Positions 11,966 through 22,853 of a stretch of 64,000 nucleotides of DNA are shown piece after piece. Each line of letters starts with the position of its first letter. The first letter of the stretch is position 1. The translations under genes were made by a program, and so were the position numbers. The notes below the pieces were generated by a model. That model saw only the letters and a list, made by a program, of their open reading frames with translations, did not search any database and was not told where the DNA came from. The stretch is from NCBI GenBank assembly GCA_035048495.1, contig CM068547.1, positions 17,615,913 to 17,679,912 of the forward strand, given 5' to 3'. The DNA comes from Euptelea pleiosperma (Eukaryota; Streptophyta; Magnoliopsida; Ranunculales; Eupteleaceae).

Positions 11966-12303
11966 TCCCAGAAGTCAATAATATTGACTTAGACTCGGGT
12001 CTATCCAATGACTAAGTTTGACCATTATATTTTATTCATTTAAACCTATTCCTATGGCCACTAAGTCACTTCCTTCCTAAGTGAGCGTACACGATCTATA
12101 ACTAACAAATGGGCAGTTACTCAGATGACTCCTATTGTTAACCGTCTGATCCTTACTGTGTCTGTCTTCTAGTCTTTACATAGTCGACAAAGTATGTGTA
12201 CCACGACATCTTCACACTACACTGGTGCTCGTAGGAACGATTACATGAATGTTTTATGTCATACATAATCTTTGCCAAACTAGAATATGAAAATATTCCT
12301 TAC

Positions 12304-13223
12304 CATGTGGACGTACCTCATCCTAATTTTCATTTTTGGGACGATGATCATTGCTAGGAGGTGGTATGTTGGGGTGTTGCATGGAGCGAAAAAACTCATC
12401 TATCTGTTGTTTCTTCTGCTATTGCATCTGCTCCAGTTGCTGCATCTGTTGCTTCATCTGCTGCATTTGCTCTTGAAATAGCATATTTGCTTGTCGCATC
12501 TCCTTCATCTCATTTTAAAGACTCTTATAACTAGAACTAGATGATGAGCCAATGATCGAGGTCGGCGTCGGGCCTAAGTCGTAACCGCGTACCCGACCAT
12601 GTCATTCTAGGGGCATCACTCTAGTATAAATGTCTTCAGGCATGAGTGTGGGAGTAGAAGATTCCCTAGTTGGTGACATCTGACTCTGTGAAAGCTCTCA
12701 AAATTTTGACTGCATTCAAAGCAAATTAATTAGTAGAAGACAATTATATTTCTATGATCAGGTAGACATCTTACCTACCATGATTTCAGCAGATGTAGAA
12801 TCAATTGGTGACCCATCTTTTTTAGTATGGGTTCGAAAGAATAAGTCAATTTGAGTCGGTGTAGTACTGTCTATCCTACTCCGAACCAATCATTGAAGAA
12901 AGCAAACAAATTATTATACAGTTATAGGTCATTGTGATTTAACAAAACAATGATATAATGAAACCATATACATACCTCTTCTTCTATCTGTCGCGCAAAA
13001 CTTTTCGTCTCCCCAGTATGTTTCATTGTTTGTTTACTGCGATTCACCTTATTTTGTGTTGATAAAGCCTGCACAAATTCAATGACATTACAATAATTTT
13101 TGACATGAAAAATGGTTAATGAAATGTTATGTTTTAAATACCTTGAACTCATAACTATTCTAGTATGTGACAAGAAAGGCCCAATCCTCATCATTGATGC
13201 CTATGAGTTTGTTTTGCAGTCGA
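12304..13223 (-). pseudogene. CACTA second gene (Transposase_24-like), C-terminal part
   Basis: Remnant of the second (TnpA-like) gene of a plant En/Spm CACTA transposon. On the minus strand, a segment with NRSKQTMKHTGETKSFARQ (13000-13060) matches the Transposase_24 (Ptta/En/Spm) family signature. Further left a Q/M-rich tail (12400-12480) and a segment read in pieces near 12304-12390 are typical of the C-terminal region. Frames are interrupted and introns probably remain. It continues on the other side of the solo LTR-A at 15629. The left end is cut by copia-A. Confidence 0.75.
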
Positions 13224-14019
13224 TAATATTCGCTCAAAAGTGCTTATTTTAAGCAATTATCCTTTTAGCGTTATCGCACTCTCCTACGTAAAATGATCTA
13301 TTTATCTATTTTTCTACGTAAGAGTCTATTTCATTGCGCAGAACACACTTTTCTGGACGAAATGGTATATTTGCATGCATTAAACGCATTCCTGGAAGTC
13401 TAGGTATAAAGACGTTATGAGTAAGTCTCATTACGTACTTTTTTTCTTGCAGAAAACTTGATCGGGCTATTCTCGAGACTTGCGGGCCCACGATCAACAA
13501 TAAAAGCCTAATATCAAAGCTTGAAGAGCCACAGGCTATGACTAGAAGATATGGGCCAAATATGGGCTGAATAAGATGACCAAAAAGTCGGCCCAAAGAA
13601 CGAAGAGAGTAGGAGAGCCAATGACCAAGAGACGGACCAAAGCGTTTAAAGCCACATGAGTCAGCAAGGAATGATGATCTACTCTACTAGAGAAGTGTGA
13701 GGATGGTCACAGTGAAGACCAGGGTTCCAGACCCTCTGCCAATACTTTTATCTCCATTTTTTGATATTTTCTATCCCCTCCCCCTAATTTTCTATCTCAT
13801 CTCTCCTTATTCTCTCTCTCTTCATCTCTCGGTCCTCGGATCTACTGACCTAACCCTAGAACTCCTGCCCGTTGGCTCTGTCTCATCTCCCTTAGCTTTC
13901 TGACCGTTGGATCTTCAATCGGACCGTTAGATCTTCCACCGGACCGTTGGATCTCTCTAGATCCGTCGATATACCAATCTGGGTCCCAATCAAGTCACCA
14001 TCCATCCGATCGTCATCAA

Positions 14020-14061
14020 ATTGTCTGTCACATCATCTTGAGAGATGATGTGACAGACAAT
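14020..14061. repeat. 19-bp perfect inverted repeat with 4-nt loop
   Basis: ATTGTCTGTCACATCATCT is followed by TGAG and then its exact reverse complement. Other LTR-A copies keep only the left arm followed by different sequence. Confidence 0.95.
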
Positions 14062-14454
14062 CATTATCCACCCGTGGCCGGGCCCATCATTATTGACCCG
14101 TGGCCCGACCATTTAGTGGACCTCGCGATTTTCAAATGCTTTAAATTAATTATTTTTAAATAAAAAAGGGGGGTCCACTAAATGGGGAAATTCCCCAAAG
14201 AAAAGTAAGGTTTTACTTAAAAAAAATATATATATATTTTTTTTATTTTTTATTTTTGAAAAATCCCCTATTTCCATTAAAGGAAATAGGGAAGCTTTTT
14301 AAGGGGAAGAAAAGGGTTCGTTGGAACCCTAATCCCTCTCCCAAAACCTCTTGCCCCTTCTTCTCCTCTCCTTTGGCCGTTTCCCCCCTCTTCATCACCG
14401 TCTTCTTCTCTACATTCTTTCGCCGGAGTTGCAGGCAGCAACTCCAGCAATTTT

Positions 14455-14473
14455 TCTTCTTCTTCTTCTTCTT

Positions 14474-14504
<31 letters not shown>

Positions 14505-14528
14505 TTCTTCTTCTTCTTCTTCTTTTTC
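14455..14528. repeat. (CTT)n microsatellite
   Basis: More than 20 CTT units with a few interruptions, in the LTR-A leader. It gives spurious poly-Phe, poly-Leu and poly-Arg frames on both strands. Confidence 0.95.
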
Positions 14529-15628
14529 TTCTTCTCCCCACCTGCGCGCGCGTTTGCTGGCAGATTCTCCCTTCTCTACCGCCCCTTCCAGCAACTCCGG
14601 CAAGCAACCAGCGTGCTCGCCGGACTGGTTCGTCCCTTCTCGTTGACCTTCTCCACCTTTTTCAACAGCTTCCCTCACGGCCTGCAACACACCATTAAGT
14701 CTGGACAGCACCTCTCCAAGCCGTGTCCCTTGTGATATCCACCACCATCTCTTCCAGCAATCATCTTCCACCATTAGAGGCCGTCTTTCATCACCTTGCT
14801 GGACTATCCCACCTGCTCCACTACTTAATCTATTCTTCAACTAGGACCATCACCTACTATCCCTGTTTGCTCTCAATCGCCAGTGATGAAAACCATCTCC
14901 ACCGATCTCATCCAAGGCTGATCTTTGCACTCCTCAATCAGCAACACCACACGGATCTGTCACACTGCTGATCTACCTTGGATCTCCCTCTCTTATTGTG
15001 TCCCAAACGCCATCAAGCAGCCGGTGGATTGCAAGTTCTTTTCCTCACGGGTAAGTACTTCTCCCTCTCACCAGCGAGCCTCCCTTTGGACCGTCATATC
15101 TTGGAGATCCCACACACTACTAGCTCCTCATTTTTCTCCATTGTGATTCCCGTTACAAGCCGTAGCCTATACCTCATTTTGCACATGCAACGGTCTCTCT
15201 CATTCTATCTTTATTTCTATTTATTTCTCTTCTCTTTTCTTTGAGTTAATGTTTGTTTTATTTTTCCTTTCTTGTTGGTTAAACAATTCTGATAATGTTG
15301 CTTTCTCTTATGGATCAATAGAAGTGTTTATTTTTATTTATCATTCTCTACAATTGGTCTAACTAATATTTCTTCTAGTTGTGATAATCCCCTAAAAAAT
15401 GTTTTAAAAATCAAATCCCATCATTCTCACCTCTCCACATATTTCTGAACATGTTTCCGTTATTTGTATTCTTGAATGCACTAACCCGACTAATCCCGAG
15501 TGAGGATACGATATCCGACACGAATCCCTATACAATATCTCCATATTTTGTAAGATAATCGGATAAAAATTACAAATGTGTTGAGATTAGGGTTTCCGAT
15601 CCGATGACACGGAAAAACCCTACTTTCA

Positions 15629-16385
15629 GTCGACGCTCATTCGCGTCTATCGCATCATAATTTTTTTCAAATCAGTCTTCCATTCTTTGAATTTAGTTCC
15701 CATACTCTGCATGACCCATGGTCTATGCTCATCGGCGATATACTTTTGCCTGAAAAGTTATGCAAAATAAAAAAAAATAGTAAACAAAAATCATGCTCTC
15801 TACTAAATGTGAAAACATATATTAAGTCAGCCAAACTTATTAAGATGATTTTACATTTATCCCTTCGCACATCCTATCCTTCGCATGGCTAGGAATGTCA
15901 TCCCATTTATTGGCTTGCAATGAGACGTGGCTAGAATACCTAATAATGGTGCCCAATAAATATCCAAATGAGCCACTTGTTGCAGTTACTAGTTGGCCTT
16001 TGTCATTCCATTCTAGCTACATTTTTTGACCATATTCCATGAGAAAACCCACACCTTGGGTGGGCCCTCTCCTCCAAACGTTGGTAGACGCTATTTAAAA
16101 TATTAAAAAGTAAGAACATAAACATGTCAACGGGTATACAAGATTTATAACTTCGAACAATAATAATTAGCAGCTTATTATACCAGCACTACCAGGCGTC
16201 GACTGTTGGGGATTCGTCCCCTGTGAAGATGATGGGGCCGCCGACGATGATGCGGCCGCCGACGATGATGGGGCCACTGATGAAGTGGAAGCCACTGTTG
16301 TCGATGGAGTCATTGAACTCAATGGGACACCCAAAGTCAATGGGAGTGCTGGAATATGGTTAGACTTTTTATGTCGAGATGACAT
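15629..16385 (-). pseudogene. CACTA second gene (Transposase_24-like), N-terminal part
   Basis: On the minus strand, a start-like frame at 16385-16167 begins MSSRHKKSNHIPALP and continues with an Ala/Ser/Pro-rich low-complexity stretch, usual at the N-terminus of these proteins. Between about 16090 and 15640, pieces such as ANKWDDIPSHAKDRM look like Transposase_24 exons with stops. The segment then runs into the LTR-A target site, and the reading frame resumes across the insertion at 13218. Start choice is by resemblance only. Confidence 0.6.
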
Positions 16386-16495
16386 TTCTAAATTCCTGCA
16401 TGATTAATTAAACAGTTTTAAGCATCATCATCTTTTTTAAACATTTCTAAATTCTTACAAGATGAAAATTAAAACAAAAAAATTCAAAATTACAA

Positions 16496-16990
16496 TTAAT
16501 CATTATCATCATCAATGAAAACTTGATCTACTCCATAAGCTTCAACAACAACTCCGTCAACATCATCCCTATCCCAAGTGACATCATCATTGGAGTCGGT
16601 AGGATCTTGGTACACCACAGGCTCATTTACTTGGAAAGGCTCCTCTTCTAGATCCTCGATTGACTCCATATTGTATGTGTCATGTTGTTGTGTCTTTACT
16701 GCAACACGCCAATCATCATTGGTGATGTCTTCAATATGAAAAACTTTTTGTGCTTGATTTGCAATAATAAATGGTTCGATGGTATTTAAGGTTCGTTTGA
16801 TATTCACACAGTTGAGCCCATACTCATCTTGGTGGAATCCCCCATGATTCAAGACATCATACCAATGACATTTGAATAACACGATCCGATTTTCACCAGG
16901 ATACTGTAACTCTATAACATCAGTTAAGATGCCATAATATTCGACGTTGCCGGTCGTAGGGTTTGTGTTTCTCGCGCTTGCAAAACTATT
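16496..16990 (-). pseudogene. CACTA TNP2-gene C-terminal DUF4216 domain
   Basis: On the minus strand the segment reads FASARNTNPTTGNVEYYG, then DVIELQYPGENRIVLFKCHW, then YDVLNHGGFHQDEYGLNCVN. This is the DUF4216 signature found at the C-terminus of plant CACTA transposase genes. The tail is acidic (EDLEEEPFQVNEPVV and onward) and ends at a stop at 16496, which looks like the natural end. The clean frame starts at 16882, and upstream residues need a frame change. Confidence 0.85.
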
Positions 16991-17275
16991 AGTCTCTACA
17001 GTTATAAAAACTCAACTATTTTGAGTTTTCCTTCGTTTCTCTATCTTATGTATAAAATCTATACCCTTTTAAAATGTACCCCTTATATGAATTCATTATC
17101 CAAGAAGGACCCAAAAATAATAATTCGAGAGATTCATTTATTTTTTCACCATTTAACCGCATCTGTGAGACCTATTCAGATTAAAAATAAGTCAATTAAT
17201 ACATTTAATACAGTATATAATTACACTTATAATGTAAATAGATTTGTATGATATTTAAACCTTACATGTTGTTTA

Positions 17276-18190
17276 AACTATGAAGCAAACTCCTTATTAT
17301 GTCTCAGATCCACATCCCTAGGACCTATACGTTTATTATTGGCACTAATTATTTCTTTGTGCCACCTGTATAATAAATAATTTGAGTGTTAAGTAACAAT
17401 GTATATGACATACATAAATACATATCAAAAATAGATTTGAAAGGTTGAGCCTTACACAATAAATGGAACAACTCTAGGGCAATTGTTGAGCATGTAGAGA
17501 TGTGTTTGTTCCCGTTCAAGGTCGCTTAGCATACGTGATGTAGCCTTCCCTATAACACGACCAGTTCTCGTGAAAACGGATAACTTCCCACGTGATTCAG
17601 CATCAACATCATCGCTACTCCGCTCTGGTCGGTTGAACCTTGTCTCAATGTCATGCAGGTATCTCGAGCAAATTATCAAAGATTCTTCACAAATATACCC
17701 TTTGGCAATTGAACCTTCGGGATAATTTTATTTTGGACATATGACTTTAGCCTGTGCAAGTACCTCTGATTGGATACATCCACCGATTTTGCACTGGTCC
17801 AACCACTTTGGCCTCACCAGCTAGATGCATGGGTAAGTGCACCATAATATAAAAAAAGGCGGTGGAAAGATCATTTCTAATTTGCAAAGTGTTACTGTAA
17901 TATGCGATTCAAGTTTCTCTAACTCCATCACATTCAACACCTTGGAACATAACGACCCAAAGAATGTGGACAATTCGATCAAAATTGAACACACATTCTT
18001 TGGTAAGTTACCATGTATTGCAAGCGGAAGAAATTATTGGATAAGAACATGGCAATCATTACTCTTGAGTCCTAAGATCTTGCACTGTTTAACATAAACA
18101 CATCGTGAGAAGTTCGATAAATAATTATCTGAAACCTTGACCTCTTTCAAGATTTGACAAAACTTTCTTTTCTCAACTGTCGACATCGTG
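17276..18190 (-). pseudogene. CACTA TNP2-gene DUF4218 region
   Basis: On the minus strand, pieces in several frames read KILGLKSNDCHVLIQ, LPLAIHGNLPKNV, ITVTLCKLEMIFPP, MVHLPMHLAGEAKV and RWMYPI. They are followed (17679-17452) by GKLSVFTRTGRVIGKATSR and HLYMLNNCPRVVPFI, and (17340-17276) by IGPRDVDLRHNKEF. This order matches the DUF4218 region that follows the transposase core in plant CACTA TNP2 genes. Stops and frameshifts show decay. Confidence 0.85.
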
Positions 18191-18192
18191 TG

Positions 18193-19440
18193 TCATGCAG
18201 CGGGTAGTAAAATCTTTTTTCCATCTGGTATAGGGTGAAGTTCATTTCTTATCCCCATTAATTTCATATCTAAACGAGCCTTCAAGTTATCTTTTGAACC
18301 CTTCATATTCAACAGTGTCCCGATCACATTATCACACACATTCTTTTCAGTGTGCATAACATCCAAATTGTGCAGCAAGAAGAGATATTTTCAATACGAC
18401 AATTCGAAGAAAATGCTTATTTTCTTCCAATTCTTTGATAACTTGCAATCATCTTTCTTTCTCTTTCTCCTAGTTTTATCCTTATCAGCCTTACCAAATG
18501 TGATCTGTTCGTAGTCTTGTAACTGATTGAGCACATCCTCGCCAGACAATGGTTTTGGTAGACAACTCAATTCCTTTTTGCCATTAAATAAATTTTTATT
18601 TTATAAGAATTTATGATTAGGTGTAAGAATCGACGATGTCCCAAATAACATTCTTTACGTCATTCTTGCAATCTAATTGAATAAGTGTCATGCTGGCAAG
18701 AGGGACATGCAAGTTTTCCTTTTGTGCTCAACCCTGATAAGTTTGCAAGTACAAGGAAGTCATTAATAGTCCATATGACTGCTGTACGACACCGAAAATT
18801 CTATTTTAAAGAGGCACCGTATGCCTCAAATCCATCTGTCCATAATTCATTCAATTCATTTATCAATGGTTGCAGGTACACATCAATGTTGTTCCTAGGA
18901 GCCTTAGGGCCAGGAATAAGCAACGTCAACATGAAAGATGATTGCATCATACACATCTATGGCGGCAAATTATATGGAATAAGAACTACAGCCATGTACT
19001 GTGAGGAGTACTCGTATAACCAAAAGGAGTGAAGTCATCACTCGTTATCCCAAGTCTAACATTCCTCTATTCAGGGGTATTTTTGATCTAAAGCTTCCCA
19101 TGCCTTAGAATTTGCCGAATGCCTCAACACGTCATCTTTTGTAAGACACTCGGCATGCCATCTCATGTGTTCAGATGTTTTTGAACACATAAACAACCTC
19201 TGAAGCCTTGATTTCAACGAAAAAAAATGTAAAATTTTTCACAGGTATTTTCTTATCCTCTGTAGACGAAGTAGAAGCCTCTCCAGTAGATCGATGTGTG
19301 ACCGGTTTCTACCTGGACTCACTACATATGACACATTCATTTGCATTTTCGTGCTCTTTCCAGTATAACATGCAGTCATTCGGGCACGCATCTATCTTCA
19401 TATGATCATTCGTTATGGGTGCGACAGAAGTTATGCCAAA
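18193..19440 (-). pseudogene. CACTA TNP2 transposase core (Transposase_21), broken
   Basis: On the minus strand the 5' part contains KIDACPNDCMLYWKEHENA and NECVICSESR (19405-19309), the start of the plant TNP2 transposase domain. The far part contains LDVMHTEKNVCDNVIGTLL and ARLDMKLMGIR (18378-18193), its conserved end. Between them (18400-19300) homology continues only in short pieces. The N-terminal part is missing because a copia LTR fragment starts near 19466. Terminal CACTA repeats were not seen on either side. Confidence 0.85.
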
Positions 19441-19459
19441 CCCATGATGGTGACACAAA

Positions 19460-19785
19460 ACAATGATCAACTGTAAAATCGATTGGAGGATTTTGTAAAA
19501 TCGATTAGAGGCTATAAGACAGAACATGTTCAAAGCCCAATTTATTGGACACATCTGTAAAATCGATTGGAGTCTACGAGATAGAACATGATCATAGCCC
19601 AATTGATTAGAGACCTTTGTAAAATCTATTGGAGCCTATGGGACAGAAACATATTTAAGTCCGATCGATTGGACAATGAACAATCGATTGAATTTACGAA
19701 GAAAATACCCATCCGTACATGGCCAATCGATTGGACCCAAAACCCCAATCGATTGGACCTTGCACAATCGATTGGACTTCACACA
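19460..19785. repeat. CCAATCGATTGG palindrome cluster (plus-strand copia LTR)
   Basis: About ten perfect or near-perfect 12-bp palindromes, the same motif as in the copia-A and copia-B LTRs. Confidence 0.8.
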
Positions 19786-20702
19786 GATTGAGTCTTTCTC
19801 AGATCCAAAATTCTAGTTCCCACGACCCCACGTTCTACAAGGCTCAGTGTTACGAATTCTATAAATATAACCCTTCTATACCTTCTCTAAATACACTTTG
19901 AGACTTCTATACTTCAAGAAAGAGAAGAAAATATTTATTTATTAGGGTGTCCATTCGAAGAACAAGAAGCTATTTTATTTTATACACATCTTGTGAGCTT
20001 GTTCCTCTTCTTGATCATAGCCAAGTGCTTGATCCATTCCTTAGCTTAGGTCTTCCACTTAGATATTTTGACCTAGTAGCCTGAGTGTACCAGTGTGACT
20101 CAACACCATTGAGCAACCTAGGGTTCAGGGTGTATTGAATCCTTCACCTTCGGCAAAGGCTGAAGTGTTGAGAATTAAAATCGGAGTGGCCAATCGATGG
20201 TAGGTTTGGGGTGTACCAAACTGAACAAGCAGACAAGGCTTCTTGGCTGGTAAGGTGCGCGTGCACTCGTAGCGTTGATTCAAAGGACGTGGAGGCATTG
20301 GCAGTAGGCCTTGGCTAAGGTTGGAAGCTGTATTTGCAACGGTGCTGCGTAGGTAACCTTTGTTTCGTTTAACTTTCCAGTTAGTGATACTTTCCGTCTG
20401 GACGTGGTCCCATGGTTTTTTCTTGGCTAAGGTTTTCATGTAAAAATCTCTTGTCATGTGTGATTGTTTGTTTGTATTCCGCTATTCATATTGATTAGAA
20501 CAAATGACGAAAAGAAAATATACCACGGAGGTATATTCGATTTGAATCGGTTGTGATAATCTTTTATTAAACAACTAAGGCATGCGATTTTCTCCCTTAC
20601 CATAGACCAGTAAAACTATTTAGGTATAATTAATTTTAAATACCTAATCAACCTCCCTTGTAGGTATTTTTTATTAAAGAGAACGGACCGGTGGTTATTT
20701 CA
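19466..20702 (+). repeat. Copia LTR fragment, plus orientation
   Basis: Same LTR family as 54256-55849 but on the opposite strand. It begins inside U3, in the CAATCGATTGG-rich segment, has TATAAATA near 19861, the phrase CGTCTGGACGTGGTCCC near 20400, and ends GTGGTTATTTCA at 20702. The first ~200 bp and any left target duplication are missing. The following 15 bases match the copia primer-binding site at only about 10 positions, so an attached interior is doubtful. Confidence 0.8.
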
Positions 20703-21123
20703 ATTTGGTTTTAGAAAATGAAGTTTGCGAAGTCGGGTCGACCGAACAAAAGGTCGGTCGACCAGATAATATTTATTTTGGTTTTGAAATTTGTGTTTGG
20801 GGGTCTTGCCGACCGAACATATCCAGTCGACCGACCGTTATGACCAGTCGACCGCACCCCGCACCAGAGCATTATATTATTCTTGCGGGCGGGTCGACCT
20901 ATGTCCCGTCCGCCGCCCTTGATTATAAATATCTCAAAATCGATTTTGGGTCATTTGAACTCTTTGGAACCCTAGAAATCTCTTGTGTAGACTTCCATTC
21001 TCATTCTCATTCCCATTTGAGTGAAATCTCTTTGATATTCCTTCCATGGTACCATATGGATAAAGAGCAAGAGGTGAATCATCTTCAAGTGATCCTTATC
21101 CTCTTAGCCTATTCATCAATCCC
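20703..21123 (+). promoter_or_regulatory. Promoter-like segment with GTCGACC motifs
   Basis: It has repeated GGTCGACC/GTCGACCGA motifs (20745-20900), a TATA-like ATTATAAATA near 20920, then a TTCTCATTCTCATTC leader and the ATG at 21124. LTR-B (56336-57829) also has GTCGACC motifs upstream of its TATA box, so this may be a diverged LTR-B-type U3/R. Confidence 0.4.
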
Positions 21124-21811
21124 ATGGCTAGGGCTAGCTTCTTGAAGAACTACATCAAAAGAGCCGTTGCTGTTGAGTGTGGGGTTATCAAAAAAGAAGT
21201 GACAATGACTGGAATCCCCAATCTTCTGAATTCGGTAAGTTGGTCTAAACTTCTTTCCATTTCTAGTGTTGCATATCCTGAGTTAGTCAGGATGTTTTAT
21301 TATAATCTGAACAATCATGATCCAGAAGGTCCATTTCTTTATTCTGAGGTCCGAGGAGTTAGGTTCAAAATTACTTTATCTTTGATTTCAAAAATCACAG
21401 GTCTTCCTCATGTACCTAATGGAGGAATTTTCCCCCTTCCTTACCTCTTAAGCACAAAAAGGCTATCTCAAAAGCCATATGTGGGAAGGTAGTTCATTGG
21501 ACCTCTGACCTGGCTACTTGGTAATTACTTCACATGTACCACTTGTTAGGGTTGATCTTCTCCTACAACTTGGTCCCAAAGGCCGGACATCGGAGTGAGA
21601 TCGGTCCCTATATCCAGTACATTTTGTATTGTGTCTTTCAGCGCACACGAATCTGTGGTCCTTCAGTTATCTTTCATCTTATGGTTGAGAATTTGGCGAT
21701 CGAGAATCATAAGCGGTCTTTGCCTTTTGGCATTCTTGTTTCAAAAATTTTGAGTCATTACAAAGTTCATATTCTTGAGTCTGATGAAACTTTGCATCCC
21801 ATCTCACCTAT
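21124..21811 (+). pseudogene. PF20167-like plant transposon protein, N-terminal part
   Basis: The frame starts MARASFLKNYIKRAVAVECG. It contains ELVRMFYYNLNN, VRGVRFKITLSLISKITGLP and, after a frameshift between about 21492 and 21534, NLVPKAGHRSEIGPYIQYIL and SLPFGILVSKILSHYKV. This pattern resembles the putative plant transposon protein domain (PF20167) carried by many plant LTR elements. Its biochemical role is not established. The frame is broken by the shift and by a solo LTR-A at 21812, and it resumes at 24679. Confidence 0.6.
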
Positions 21812-22269
21812 TGATATTCGCTTAAAAGTGCATATTTTCCAATGTTATCTTCTAAGTGTTATCACACTCTCCTACGTAAAATTGCTCTAACTATCCATTT
21901 TTCTATGTAAGAGTCTCTTTTATTACGTAGAACACACTTTTTCGGATGAAATTGTATATTTGCATGCATTAAACGCATTTCTGGAAGTCTAGATATGAAG
22001 ACGTTTTGATCAAGTCTCATTACGTGCTCTTCTCTTGCAGGAAACTCGATCGGGCTATTCTCGAGACTTGCAGGCCCACGATCAACCACAGAAGCCTAAT
22101 ATCGAAGCTTAAAGAGCCAACATGCTATGACTAGAAGATACAGGCCAAGTACAGGTCAAGTCAGAGGATCACGGAGCCGGTCTAAAGAACCAAGAGAGAT
22201 GGAGAGCCGATAACCAAGAGACGGACCAAAGCAGTCAAAGCCACATGAAATGAGAAAACAAATGATAAT

Positions 22270-22325
22270 CTACTCTGCTGGCGAAGCCCGAGGAGAGAAC
22301 ATATTAAAAACTAGGGTTCCAGACC
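22270..22325 (+). promoter_or_regulatory. tRNA-like module of LTR-A (degenerate box A, good box B)
   Basis: Box A-like CTACTCTGCTGG (22270-22281) and box B GGTTCCAGACC (22315-22325), 45 nt apart. Confidence 0.5.
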
Positions 22326-22772
22326 CTCCGTCAGCAGTTATCTCTATAGTTTGTAGAGTTTTCTCTCTCATCTCTCTTATTTCTCTATCGTCTCACTTCA
22401 TCTCCCTATACATCACCACCTGATCCTCAGAACTCCTACCCGTTGGCTCTGTCTCATCTCCCTTAGCTTTCTGACCGTTGGATCTTCAATCGGACCGTTG
22501 GATCTCTTTAGATCTATCGATCTACCAATCTGGGTCCTAATCAAGTCACCATCCATCCGATCGTCATCAAATTGTCTGTCACATCATCTTGTGAGGCGAT
22601 GGACATCATCAATCCATGTGGGCCATTAGCCGGGCCCATCATCATCGACCCGTGGCCCGACCATTTAGTGGACCTCGCGATTTTCAAATGCTTTAAATTA
22701 ATTGTTTTTAAATAAAAAAGGGGGGTCCACTAAATGGGGAAACTCCCTAAAGAAAAATAAGGTTTTCTTTAA

Positions 22773-22803
<31 letters not shown>

Positions 22804-22845
22804 TTTCCTAAAATTCATAATTTTCATTAATGGAAATTAGGAGCT

Positions 22846-22853
22846 TATATAAA
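22846..22853 (+). promoter_or_regulatory. TATA box of LTR-A
   Basis: TATATAAA follows a conserved CATTAATGGAAATTAGG segment and precedes the CT-rich leader. The same arrangement appears on the minus strand at 30416-30423. It places the transcript start near 22880 and makes about 1 kb of LTR-A its U3. Confidence 0.65.

Larger units (their letters stand above)
10730..12303 (-). repeat. Copia-A 5' LTR
   Basis: Homologous to the LTR at 54256-55849 and in the same minus orientation. It starts (plus strand) TGAAAAAGTAACC next to the primer-binding site and ends near AATATTCCTTAC at about 12303. The U3 part (11580-11960) contains many CCAATCGATTGG-like palindromes, and a TATA box lies at 11557-11564. 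Its right end abuts CACTA coding sequence, so copia-A inserted into the CACTA element. Confidence 0.88.
13224..15628 (+). repeat. Solo LTR-A (2405 bp) with target duplication GTCGA
   Basis: A complete LTR-A without interior, inserted in the CACTA second gene. Flanks are GTCGA at 13219-13223 and 15629-15633. The first bases are TAATATTCGC (one change from TGATATTCGC) and the last are TTTCA. It contains a tRNA-like box B (13723-13733), ACCGTTGGATCT repeats (13902-13960), an inverted repeat (14111-14122 with 14172-14183), a long CTT microsatellite (14455-14528) and a donor-like GGGTAAGTAC near 15050. Solo LTRs arise by recombination between the two LTRs of a complete element. Confidence 0.95.

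Noticed and set aside
14256..14840. Poly-Phe, poly-Leu and poly-Arg frames
   Set aside because: Translations of the CTT microsatellite and flanks.
20703..20718. Copia primer-binding site after the plus-strand copia LTR
   Set aside because: Only about 10 of 15 positions match TGGTATCAGAGTAGG, too weak to claim.
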